The translations under genes were made by a program, and so were the position numbers. This document shows, one piece after another, positions 42,547 to 49,626 of a stretch of 52,936 bases of DNA. A model generated the notes under the pieces. The model was not told the origin of the DNA and ran no database searches. It saw nothing but the letters and a program-made list of their open reading frames with translations. Each line of letters opens with the position of its first letter. Position 1 is the stretch's first letter. Source of the DNA: a virus; IMG/VR virus record IMGVR_UViG_3300032213_002156, positions 1 to 52,936 of that record; one strand, 5' to 3'.

Positions 42547-42881
42547 ACAAAGGTATCAGGCCAATCACGGAACAGTGCATGTTGTATTGTTCCAGAAACA
42601 AATTGATTAAAACTTTTGTGTTTTACTTCTAGTTCTCCACTAAGTGGAGCAACACGTCGAAATGCTTCATCCATTTGGGCCATGTCTCGGAACTCCATCA
42701 GTATCATCCATTCGGGCATGTCAGCAATGCTACGGAAACCCATTTTACAACGAGTAATACGATAGTCTTGCATTTTGCCTTCTTCTTTTAAATGATCAAA
42801 AAAACTTTTCATTCCGTTGACCCAGTCAAGGTCTGATATGTCGCCTTCTTTGTCTGCCCAAATTGTGTATAAGTCTGCCAT
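42543..42881 (-). CDS. Conserved small protein resembling DUF6614 (ferredoxin-like fold), 112 aa
   Basis: The pattern is an N-terminal strand (LYTIWADKEG), a helix with WVNGMKSFFDHLKEEGKM, then YRITRCKMGFRS, EWMILMEFRDMAQMDEAF and a C-terminal HALFRDWPDTF. This is the beta-alpha-beta-beta-alpha-beta plan of a dimeric alpha/beta barrel. I recall a family (DUF6614) with a similar YNIWFD...L.eWRL.RRKLG...FHV.iE..DlaqLD.AF...RDFPD pattern in marine bacteria and phages. The biochemical role is unknown. It lies between the GNAT-like gene (TAACATG spacing) and the nucleosidase (ATGA overlap), so the three are made together. Confidence 0.6.
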   Translation of the reverse strand: MADLYTIWADKEGDISDLDWVNGMKSFFDHLKEEGKMQDYRITRCKMGFRSIADMPEWMILMEFRDMAQMDEAFRRVAPLSGELEVKHKSFNQFVSGTIQHALFRDWPDTFV

Positions 42882-42882
42882 G

Positions 42883-43314
42883 TTATAGTGGTCCTAAAAT
42901 TTCAAAACCTTCAAGGTCTTGTTTGTACAAATGCGCTTGATCCAGATACAAGTACTCAAATCCGCGGTCTCTGTAAATTGCACACTCTGTTTGTAAACTT
43001 GTAATACCCAACCGTAGTCGAGGTGTACGATAGTTCCACGCAAACTGTGCGGCTAATAAATTTCGATCATCGTAGCGTTTCATCATAGAAAATGCTACCA
43101 GTTCGCCGTTGTCTCTGTAGCCTATGAGATCCATTCCGGGTTCTGTAAACTGACTGTCAAACAACGGCATTACACTGCCAAAGTGTTTGTAAATGCAGTA
43201 GGTTCTATATATGTCTTGCAGTTCAGCAATGTTGGGTTCAGTAATGTAAAACCAATCCACTCGTGGCCGATATGTTGTTTTTTCTAAATTAATACGTGCA
43301 AACTGATAAGTCAT
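42883..43314 (-). CDS. GNAT-like acyl/aminoacyl transferase fold protein, 143 aa
   Basis: The central part, DLIGYRDNGELVAFSMMKRYD, then LLAAQFAWNYRTPRLRLGI, and YRDRGFEYLYLD, follows the strand and helix order of GNAT domains. It is most like the C-terminal half of aminoacyl-tRNA-protein transferases, where a small side-chain-free loop precedes the LG...I helix. The classical acetyl-CoA loop (R/QxxGxG/A) is not well formed, so the cofactor is uncertain. Its length fits a single GNAT domain. It starts with an ATGA overlap with the upstream 168-residue gene. The assignment is by pattern only. Confidence 0.5.
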   Translation of the reverse strand: MTYQFARINLEKTTYRPRVDWFYITEPNIAELQDIYRTYCIYKHFGSVMPLFDSQFTEPGMDLIGYRDNGELVAFSMMKRYDDRNLLAAQFAWNYRTPRLRLGITSLQTECAIYRDRGFEYLYLDQAHLYKQDLEGFEILGPL

Positions 43315-43817
43315 ATTCTGGGATCCTTCCTATGCTGGAACAGCGCAGTGAGATATTCCTCAGGCCATGTATCATAGAATCCTTTGCTGGCCATTTGCTG
43401 TGCTTTGGTATTGAGATCGCTTAGACTCTGTACCAATGCCAGTGCGTATGTGCCTTGATTCATACAAATGCCGTTGACTATTTCTGGATCAGCAGGATGA
43501 TCTTCTAAAACCAGTATGTCTGCTGTGAGTAAAAACTCTTGATTGGCTTGATCTAAACTAGACGCAAACAGTTCATGTGGCCATTCCACAGGATCGTATG
43601 CATACACAATGACTTCTCGATTGCCCATGCCGTAACGTGCTCTATTCTTGAGATCGTAGTAGGGATCCGTGCCAATGAACACTTTGTAACTGCGTTTTAA
43701 TCGTGCTGATCGTGCGTAAGGACAAGGTGGAAAGCCGCCCAGCGCCGGATGTGGAACTTCTACAAAGTTCATGATCCACTGTTCGATGTCTTGTTTAACT
43801 TGATCTATGTTTAGCAT
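43311..43817 (-). CDS. Conserved hypothetical protein with PHPALGGFPPCPYAR motif, 168 aa
   Basis: The N-terminal motif VPHPALGGFPPCPYARSAR is striking, with one Cys in a Pro-rich loop followed by basic residues. I recall it as conserved in hypothetical proteins of marine phages and bacteria. It is followed by YKVFIGTDPYYDL, VIVYAYDPVEWP, and TADILVLEDHPADPEIVNG, which look like the strands of an alpha/beta fold. No known catalytic signature is complete. It begins six bases after the stop of the gp51-like frame and overlaps the GNAT-like gene as ATGA. The conserved association with the GNAT-like, DUF6614-like and nucleosidase genes suggests one pathway, not identified. Confidence 0.55.
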   Translation of the reverse strand: MLNIDQVKQDIEQWIMNFVEVPHPALGGFPPCPYARSARLKRSYKVFIGTDPYYDLKNRARYGMGNREVIVYAYDPVEWPHELFASSLDQANQEFLLTADILVLEDHPADPEIVNGICMNQGTYALALVQSLSDLNTKAQQMASKGFYDTWPEEYLTALFQHRKDPRI

Positions 43818-43823
43818 GATGTT

Positions 43824-44054
43824 TTAGAAAAATGGCAGTCCAGATTTTTTAGTTGTTTCTAAATTGTCTTTGATGATTTCAGAAACGGCATTGCGTTCTT
43901 CAAAACTGAGATTTAATGCAGCCTCATAAGATAGCCCACCACGCATATACCACACCATTTTTAATGCCTCAGATTTTATTGATTTAGCCTCTTTTTCCAT
44001 TTGATCTACCCATTTGGAAATTTGGTCAGAGTCCAGTACTAAGAGGCGTCCGCG
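43824..44054 (-). CDS. gp51-like downstream frame, probably made by -1 frameshift from gp26
   Basis: This open frame lies in the -1 frame relative to gp26 and overlaps its last five codons. It encodes 76 residues after the slip: DSDQISKWVDQMEKEA, ALKMVWYMRGGLSYEAALNLS, and DNLETTKKSGLPFF at the end. I recall this C-terminal pattern from small proteins after gp26 in aquatic T4-like phages; T4 places gene 51 (hub assembly catalyst) after 26. There is no ATG, GTG or TTG at its beginning. The first ATG (QMEKEA) has no Shine-Dalgarno and would remove the first 19 residues. Joined by the slippery site, the product would be a 350-residue gp26-gp51 fusion. Confidence 0.65.
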   Translation of the reverse strand, partial: RGRLLVLDSDQISKWVDQMEKEAKSIKSEALKMVWYMRGGLSYEAALNLSFEERNAVSEIIKDNLETTKKSGLPFF

Positions 44055-44875
44055 AAAAAACTTGTCATATCCAATGTAATAGCCTGTTTATATTCTTTAG
44101 TACATTCGCCACATGAAATTGTCAATGGTTGTATTTCTGCAGCTAATTTTGTTTCAATAATGTGATCTCTAATTTTACCAAATAGTCTACGATCACAATT
44201 TTTTAACATGTCTTCAATGTACTCGGGTTCGCTTACTAACGCATCAGGAGTTTTAACTGCTGAAATGCTTTGTGCCAATGCGCTTACAGTGATCTCTGTA
44301 ATTTTCATCAATGCCGCACTGAGCGCAGACATACGTTGTTCGTCGGGCATGTCGGTTCCCGGTAACACTTGTAGTATTTTCTGTTCTTCGAACTGTCGTT
44401 GATTATTCTCATTGAGGTTTCGGTACGACATTGGTTTAAAATATATTTCTAAATCTCCATCGTTTACGGGTTTAGAATAATCAGGAGCCTTCATATTCTC
44501 AAGCATGTTGCGTAAATCAATTCCGTAATCTGCTTCGTTTTTACAATGCGGACAAGTGGTTGAAATTTCCATTGTAGTTCCATAACTGGCCATGCGTATT
44601 GCAACCAAAATAGTATCCACATCCATGGCAGGTATGCTCCAAGGATCTTTAATAGCAGGAACGCAACTTTTAATAACATTAACAACAGCATTACCGTTGA
44701 ACAACGCATCGGGAGTCCTGTAAGTAATTTCATCAATTGCTGTCATTGGATAAACAGGCAGTTCTTGATTGGGCGGCATTGCAATTGCTCCTTCGGAATA
44801 ATATTTTCCGCCACTGGGCAACCGGACGTACACAGCCGGTTGTCTAAAATATTGTGTTAATGGGTTATTTGACAT
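44039..44875 (-). CDS. 26: Baseplate hub subunit gp26-like protein with zinc ribbon, 278 aa
   Basis: The N-terminus, YFRQPAVYVRLPSGGKYY, then LPVYPMTAIDEITYRTPDALFNG, broken as MTAIDEITYRTPDALF, is typical of gp26-like hub proteins of cyanophage-type genomes. Two Cys pairs, CPHC (108-111) and CGEC (255-258), probably bind one zinc. T4 gp26 has 208 residues; this form is longer. AGGA precedes the ATG. The gene is divergent from the tape-measure gene, with 25 bases between starts. Near its 3' end, codons 272-274 form a -1 slippery heptamer, so a fraction of ribosomes could extend the protein. In T4 terms it works in assembly of the hub; a tail-chaperone role is inferred from the layout. Confidence 0.8.
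   Translation of the reverse strand: MSNNPLTQYFRQPAVYVRLPSGGKYYSEGAIAMPPNQELPVYPMTAIDEITYRTPDALFNGNAVVNVIKSCVPAIKDPWSIPAMDVDTILVAIRMASYGTTMEISTTCPHCKNEADYGIDLRNMLENMKAPDYSKPVNDGDLEIYFKPMSYRNLNENNQRQFEEQKILQVLPGTDMPDEQRMSALSAALMKITEITVSALAQSISAVKTPDALVSEPEYIEDMLKNCDRRLFGKIRDHIIETKLAAEIQPLTISCGECTKEYKQAITLDMTSFFADAS
44054..44060 (-). promoter_or_regulatory. -1 frameshift slippery heptamer T TTT TTC
   Basis: On the minus strand the gp26 codons AGT TTT TTC contain the canonical X XXY YYZ heptamer with X=Y=T and Z=C. Slipping back one base gives TTT TTT and continues CGC GGA CGC CTC into the gp51-like frame, which is then open for 76 codons. In the zero frame gp26 stops four codons after the heptamer. 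No strong downstream stem was found. Confidence 0.65.
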
Positions 44876-44889
44876 GATTTTTTCCTAGG

Positions 44890-44895
44890 TAAATA
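44890..44895 (+). promoter_or_regulatory. Late-type promoter TAAATA before the tape-measure gene
   Basis: GGTAAATATAG ends only about five bases before the ATG at 44901, inside the leader of the divergent gp26. If it acts as a -10 element, the transcript would start at or near the ATG. A weak AGG at 44887-44889 could serve as ribosome site for longer transcripts. Confidence 0.5.
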
Positions 44896-44900
44896 TAGTT

Positions 44901-47423
44901 ATGGCAAGTATGTACACCCCCGAAGAAAAAGCAGAAATTGAAGCGCGAGCGACGGATGAGATAAAACGTCTTGGCGCTGTCTCCATTGAAACTAAAATGG
45001 CATTAATGGACATGTCCGTTGGTGTTAAAGGGTTCACTGGTAGTTTAACCAAAGGGTTTGGACAACTGGGAACTTCTGCACTGGGATTAACTAAACAACT
45101 GGCAGACGGTGAAATTGGTGCGTCGGTATTTAACAAATCCATCGGCGGCGTGGCAGATGCACTGGGAGATCTACTAGGATTGATTCCTTATGTGGGCGGT
45201 GCACTTAAAACACTGGTCAAAGGTGCGTCAGAGTACACGCAGGCAGTAAATCAACAGGCAGATTTACTGTATAAAAATTATCAAGAAATGTCTAAAATGG
45301 GTGCTACAGCATCCGATGGCATGCAAGGTGTTTATGATAATCTAAAACGCATGAACTACGGCACTGACGAACTGGACAAGTTCGTCAGTATTGTTAAAGA
45401 AAACTCAGTAACATTGGCCAATTTTGGCGGCACAGCAAGTCAAGGCCTTAACCAACTGGCCTCTGTGTCTTCGTCTATACAGCAAAGTGATATGGGACGC
45501 CAGTTCCGAGACATGGGCATGAGTGTTGACGAAGTTAACAAAGGCATTGCAAGTTATACAAAACTACAAATGCTGTCCGGTGCTCGACAAAAAATGTCCG
45601 CAGACGAGCAAGCCGCGGCAGCTGCCAACTACATTAAAGAAACAGACTTATTAGCAAAAATAACCGGTAAGAATAGAGAACAACAAGAACAGTCGCGCGA
45701 AAGTGCATTGGCAGAAGAACGCTATGCTGCCTACAAAACAGAATTAGAACAACGTGCTGCCATGGGCGACACAGCGGCTGCTGAACAACTTAAACAAGTT
45801 GAACGTACACAGATACAGTTAGACAAAGTGGCCCCTGAAACTCGCAAAGGTTTCTTGAACATCCTGTCAGGTAGTTTGAATACTCCAGAAGCACAAAAGT
45901 TGCTGTTGACAATGCCTAACGCGGCCGCAGTAGCAGGACAAGAAACATTTACACAGGCTGAATTCATGGCAGCCGCACAGAAAGATGCAGCCGCAAATGT
46001 AACAGGTTACGCCAAAGATTTGGCCAAAATGGGTGTTAACAACGAGACGTTTATAGCCTTCCAAGAACAAAACAAACTGGCAGCTATGGGTGTGACTGGA
46101 ACAGTTGAAGAGCAGTTAGAGGCAGCTAAAAAAGCACAAACTGTTACAGATAAAACCACGCAGAACATGACAGATCTGCAGGATGCCAATCGCGCATCAC
46201 GTGATAAATTGCAAGATTTAATCAACGCTGGTATAACTCCTGTTACAACTGGAATGAAAGGGCTGGCCAACGCCACTGATAAGACCATTGAAGCCATGAC
46301 TAAGTTGGCTAATGCGGCCGGAGTCACAACTAAAAAACGTGATGAACCAGGAGCTGCCGCACAAGCCGCACCAAGACCGGCTGCGCCGCCTCCTACTGCA
46401 CCTGCGGCAGCACCAGCCCCAGCGGCAGCTAAACCGGCAGCACCTGCGGCAGAACCTGCGGCAGCACCTGCCAAGACAGCGGCAGCACCAGCGGCAGCAC
46501 CTGCCAAACCAGCGGCAGCACCAGCGGCAGCACCAGCGGCAGCACCAGCGACAGCACCTGCGGCAGCACCTGCGGCAGCACCTGCCAAACCAGCGGCAGA
46601 ACCTGCGGCAGCACCAGCTGGTGGTAATGAAAAAGTTGGATTTTTAGATAAAGCATTAAATCGATTGGCAGGACAAACTCCGTCGGCAGCACCTGCGGCA
46701 GCCAAGCCAGCCGGGGCTAAACCATTGGCGGCGGCGGCAAAACCTAGTCCTCGACCACCAGAAGGATCTGGAGCATCAGAATCTGGTCCAGACAAAGCGT
46801 TGGCCTCGGCAGTTGATTTAACAAAAATATTAAAATTTACTGCTAGATCTGGTAGTCAACAAGCCTTTGAAGGCCTAAATGACACATTTAAAAATTCTGT
46901 TATCTCTGCCGCAACTGAGTATAACAAATTAACCGGCGGTGTGTTACAGATTAACAGTGCCAAACGAGATCCTGTAGACCAGCAAAGAATTTGGGATGAA
47001 TCTGTAGACGCCGGTAGACCTGGCGTAAGTCCAACAGGTATGCCTATAGGCAAGCCTGGACGTAGTTTACACGAAAAAGGCGAAGCAATTGATGTTCAAA
47101 ATTACCAAGATCCAATTGCTGTGTCTGCACTTAACAAATACGGATTAACGCAAAAAGTACCCAAAGATCCAGTACATTTTCAAGCCAAAGATGGTGGTGT
47201 AGTTCCACCGCTGCCAGGAGGATCAACAGTACTAGCAGGCGAAGCCGGGCAGTCCGAAGCAGTGGTTCCGTTACCAGATGGTAAAACAATACCTGTACAA
47301 ATGGTTGGCAATGAAGAACAAATGATCATGATGGCAGCACAACTAGATAAACTAGATCAAATGGTACGCATCATGCAAAATCAAGTAGGTGTGTCGGAGC
47401 AAATATTGAAGTATGCACAGTGA
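44901..47423 (+). CDS. Tail tape-measure-like protein with Ala/Pro linker and M15-like domain, 840 aa
   Basis: Residues 1-470 are long helices with small hydrophobic patches (LGLIPYVGGALKTLVKGAS), like tape-measure proteins. Residues about 485-575 are a linker of AAPAAAPAKP repeats. Residues about 672-760 resemble M15 (VanY-type) peptidases: INSAKRDPVDQQRIW, GRSLHEKGEAIDV and DPVHFQ. The usual acidic residue in the ExxH motif is replaced, so catalysis is doubtful. The C-terminus, VLAGEAGQSEAVVPLPDGK, is a typical tape-measure tail motif. Its place next to gp26/gp51 fits a tape measure beside its chaperones. T4's tape measure gp29 has 590 residues; homology to it is not evident by eye. It might instead be a hub protein. 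Confidence 0.65.
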   Translation: MASMYTPEEKAEIEARATDEIKRLGAVSIETKMALMDMSVGVKGFTGSLTKGFGQLGTSALGLTKQLADGEIGASVFNKSIGGVADALGDLLGLIPYVGGALKTLVKGASEYTQAVNQQADLLYKNYQEMSKMGATASDGMQGVYDNLKRMNYGTDELDKFVSIVKENSVTLANFGGTASQGLNQLASVSSSIQQSDMGRQFRDMGMSVDEVNKGIASYTKLQMLSGARQKMSADEQAAAAANYIKETDLLAKITGKNREQQEQSRESALAEERYAAYKTELEQRAAMGDTAAAEQLKQVERTQIQLDKVAPETRKGFLNILSGSLNTPEAQKLLLTMPNAAAVAGQETFTQAEFMAAAQKDAAANVTGYAKDLAKMGVNNETFIAFQEQNKLAAMGVTGTVEEQLEAAKKAQTVTDKTTQNMTDLQDANRASRDKLQDLINAGITPVTTGMKGLANATDKTIEAMTKLANAAGVTTKKRDEPGAAAQAAPRPAAPPPTAPAAAPAPAAAKPAAPAAEPAAAPAKTAAAPAAAPAKPAAAPAAAPAAAPATAPAAAPAAAPAKPAAEPAAAPAGGNEKVGFLDKALNRLAGQTPSAAPAAAKPAGAKPLAAAAKPSPRPPEGSGASESGPDKALASAVDLTKILKFTARSGSQQAFEGLNDTFKNSVISAATEYNKLTGGVLQINSAKRDPVDQQRIWDESVDAGRPGVSPTGMPIGKPGRSLHEKGEAIDVQNYQDPIAVSALNKYGLTQKVPKDPVHFQAKDGGVVPPLPGGSTVLAGEAGQSEAVVPLPDGKTIPVQMVGNEEQMIMMAAQLDKLDQMVRIMQNQVGVSEQILKYAQ
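46355..46625 (+). repeat. Ala/Pro-coding low-complexity repeat
   Basis: Short units of 12-18 bases built from GCGGCAGCACC and GCACCTGCC recur more than fifteen times inside the tape-measure-like gene. They encode (A)AAPAxPA-type linkers, with Lys or Glu every 8-12 residues. Such perfect DNA repetition favours length variation by slippage. The same composition produces long false frames on the other strand. Confidence 0.85.
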
Positions 47424-47424
47424 T

Positions 47425-47435
47425 CGCGGTAAATA
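47425..47435 (+). promoter_or_regulatory. Late-type promoter before portal gene gp20
   Basis: TCGCGGTAAATATTG lies 26 bases before the gp20 ATG. The TCGC preceding the TAAATA matches the upstream half of the extended late promoters at gp6 and at the 676-residue gene. AAGGAAA follows as Shine-Dalgarno. Confidence 0.65.
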
Positions 47436-47461
47436 TTGCTGTATGCAAAAGGAAATGTTAA

Positions 47462-49297
47462 ATGGCTGAATCAACAGTTGGTAACGAATCTGGCCCAGGC
47501 CGCAAAAGGGGCTGGCTCAAGTATTTCAAAGTGGCCGCAGGTGACGCTAATGGCCAACTGAGTCCTATTTCTGGGCGCAATCAATCTGGCCTGCCAGGGT
47601 ACGACCGCCAAAATGGCTACACTGGCAACACAGGAACAGGCAATGATTTTGCATTCCGTAACTATGCTAGCCGTTTGCCCGAAGTTTATTCTGGACACCC
47701 CAATCGTATTGAGCGTTATAACCAATATGAAAACATGGACCTTGATAGTGAGATCAATGCATGTTTGGACATTATTGCAGAGTTTAGTACACAGAACAAC
47801 GAAGATAACAACACACCCTTTGATATCACGTTCAAAGAAACACCCACTGACCACGAAGTAGAAATTATTAAAAAGCAGTTACAACAATGGACCAAACTGA
47901 ACAAGTTAGACCAGCGCATGTTTAAACTGTTCCGTAACACCATCAAGTATGGTGATCAGGTGTTTGTGCGTGATCCAGAAACATTTGAAATGTACTGGGT
48001 TGACATGGTCAAAGTCAGCAGAGTCATTGTAAACGAATCTGAAGGCAAGCGTCCCGAGCAGTATATTATTCGTGACATCAATCCCAACTTCCAAAATTTA
48101 AGTATTGCACAAAAGACCACCAGCGACTACTATGTTAGCCGGTCAACAGGTAGCACAGGGCAAACCAACTACTCGGCACCCAATGGTGGCGGGGGTGGCG
48201 GGGGTGGTGGCACAGTGGGCAATAGCAGATTTGCACAGGCCATGAACGAAACCTGTATTGATGCCAAACACGTGGTACACATGAGTTTGAATGAAGGATT
48301 AGATTACTTCTGGCCATTTGGGCAAAGTATATTAGAAAACATCTTTAAAGTTTACAAACAAAAAGAATTGTTAGAAGACTCTGTGCTGATCTATCGTGTA
48401 AGCCGTGCTCCAGAGCGTAGAGTGTTTAAAATTGACGTGGGCAACATGCCCAGCCACATGGCTATGGCCTTTGTTGAACGTGTTAAAAACGAAATGCACC
48501 AGCGTAGAATTCCCACGGTGAATGGTGGCGGCGCAAACTTAATGGATGCCAGTTACAATCCACTGAGTATCAACGAAGATTACTTTTTCCCACAAACAGC
48601 AGACGGTCGTGGATCCAGCGTAGACACTTTACCAGGCGGTACAGGGCTCGGCGAAATTGACGATTTAAAGTACTTCAACAACAAAATGGCACGTGGTTTA
48701 CGTGTGCCATCGAGCTACTTGCCCACTGGTCCTGACGACTCAGACCGTGCAATGAACGACGGAAAAGTAGGCACAGCACTGATACAAGAGTACAGATTTA
48801 ACCAATATTGCGAACGTTTACAGCGTTTAATCATGCAAAAACTTGATGATGAATTCAAGATGTTCATGAAATGGCGCGGTTTTAACATTGACAACAGCAT
48901 TTTTGATATTGTACTAGGTCCTCCACAGAACTTTGCTAGTTACCGTCAGGCAGAAATGGATACTAGCCGTGTGAGCACATTTGGTGCACTAGAGCAGTTG
49001 CCCTACATGAGCAAGCGTTTCTTAATGGAACGCTACTTAGGATTGAGTCAAGAAGAGATTGTAGAGAACGAAAAACTATGGCGCGAAGAACGTGATCAGC
49101 CAGAGTTAAGCACTACACAAGGACAAGATTTACGTAGTATTGGTATTACTCCAGCAGGTATGGAAGCAGATATCAACACCGGTGAAGAACTGGCGGCCAT
49201 GCCACCTGCTGGCACGCCCGATGTTGGCGGCATGCCTGGAGCCCCGGCTGGCGCAGGAACAGCACCCTCGGCCGCTCCTCCGCCGGCAACAGCATAA
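47462..49297 (+). CDS. 20: Portal vertex protein gp20, 611 aa
   Basis: The portal is the dodecameric DNA channel and head-assembly initiator. Diagnostic stretches are ENMDLDSEINACLDIIAE, FKLFRNTIKYGDQVFVRDPE, GLDYFWPFGQSILENIFKV, YRVSRAPERRVFKIDVGNMP and ARGLRVPSSYLPTGPDDS. It is longer than T4 gp20 (524), partly from a nine-Gly run near residue 242 (PNGGG...TVGN) and a Pro/Ala-rich C-terminus. AAGGAAA precedes the ATG, and a late promoter lies 26 bases upstream. The stop codon TAA is also the start of a TAAATA motif used by the next small gene. It begins the conserved head block 20-21-22-23. Confidence 0.95.
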   Translation: MAESTVGNESGPGRKRGWLKYFKVAAGDANGQLSPISGRNQSGLPGYDRQNGYTGNTGTGNDFAFRNYASRLPEVYSGHPNRIERYNQYENMDLDSEINACLDIIAEFSTQNNEDNNTPFDITFKETPTDHEVEIIKKQLQQWTKLNKLDQRMFKLFRNTIKYGDQVFVRDPETFEMYWVDMVKVSRVIVNESEGKRPEQYIIRDINPNFQNLSIAQKTTSDYYVSRSTGSTGQTNYSAPNGGGGGGGGGTVGNSRFAQAMNETCIDAKHVVHMSLNEGLDYFWPFGQSILENIFKVYKQKELLEDSVLIYRVSRAPERRVFKIDVGNMPSHMAMAFVERVKNEMHQRRIPTVNGGGANLMDASYNPLSINEDYFFPQTADGRGSSVDTLPGGTGLGEIDDLKYFNNKMARGLRVPSSYLPTGPDDSDRAMNDGKVGTALIQEYRFNQYCERLQRLIMQKLDDEFKMFMKWRGFNIDNSIFDIVLGPPQNFASYRQAEMDTSRVSTFGALEQLPYMSKRFLMERYLGLSQEEIVENEKLWREERDQPELSTTQGQDLRSIGITPAGMEADINTGEELAAMPPAGTPDVGGMPGAPAGAGTAPSAAPPPATA

Positions 49298-49300
49298 ATA
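49295..49300 (+). promoter_or_regulatory. TAAATA late-type promoter overlapping the gp20 stop
   Basis: GCATAAATACTTG overlaps gp20's stop and lies six bases before the ATG of the 73-residue gene. If used as a promoter the transcript would have almost no leader. It could also be a chance product of the stop codon. Confidence 0.4.
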
Positions 49301-49305
49301 CTTGT

Positions 49306-49527
49306 ATGATTTTAAACGAACTTTACCAACGTGACCCTGAAGGCTACCAAGATGTTGCTCAAGACAACAGCCAGCCTCAAAAAAATCAACTACGTAAAAC
49401 TCGTTTAACATTACGACAGTTAAGCAAGTTACGTCAGATGAACGACGTACGAACTTATGAATACAAAGAGAAACTCAAAGATATTCGTAAGCAGTATGCT
49501 CCCCCGGCCGCCCCTCCTGGCCTTTAA
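49306..49527 (+). CDS. Small basic head protein between gp20 and the acidic core protein, 73 aa
   Basis: The protein is highly charged and mostly helical, with RKTRLTLRQLSKLRQMNDVR and YKEKLKDIRKQYAPP; it is net basic and ends in a Pro/Ala tail. In T4 the small core genes 67 and 68 lie here between 20 and 21. Small ORFs with the KLRxMNDxRxYEYKEKLxxIRxQY pattern are, as I recall, conserved at this place in cyanophage-like genomes. It starts eight bases after the portal stop, with no evident Shine-Dalgarno, so it may be translated by coupling. A role in the prohead core is inferred from position. Confidence 0.7.
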   Translation: MILNELYQRDPEGYQDVAQDNSQPQKNQLRKTRLTLRQLSKLRQMNDVRTYEYKEKLKDIRKQYAPPAAPPGL

Positions 49528-49558
49528 TAAAATAGTCAAATTCACCAGTTTTGACGTC

Positions 49559-49564
49559 TAAATA
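49559..49564 (+). promoter_or_regulatory. CTAAATA late promoter of the acidic core gene
   Basis: GTCTAAATATGC lies in the 99-base gap after the 73-residue gene, 57 bases before the acidic core gene. The form CTAAATA is known to me from cyanophage late promoters. The expected start would place the long hairpin (49566-49604) at the 5' end of the message. Confidence 0.65.
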
Positions 49565-49565
49565 T

Positions 49566-49604
49566 GCTCAGTTTACTACTTTTGTGTAAGTAGTAAACAT
49601 GAGC
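49566..49604 (+). other. Long 5'-leader hairpin before the acidic core gene
   Basis: GCTCA-GTTTACTACTT (49566-49581) pairs with AAGTAGTAAAC-A-TGAGC (49588-49604), giving about 16 base pairs with one bulge and a six-base loop. It lies between the CTAAATA promoter and the GGAGGA ribosome site (49615-49620). No T run follows, so it is not a typical terminator. It may protect the message or mark a processing site. Confidence 0.75.
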
Positions 49605-49626
49605 CATAACCTTTGGAGGAAACAAT

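Noticed and set aside
46007-46795. 262-residue Ala/Gly-rich frame on the minus strand
   Set aside because: It is the mirror of the Ala/Pro repeat of the tape-measure-like gene, and has no ribosome site or family motif.
48186-48212. Gly-coding run in gp20 as a frameshift or assembly error
   Set aside because: The frame is continuous and conserved portal motifs follow in phase; a flexible Gly loop is the simpler explanation.
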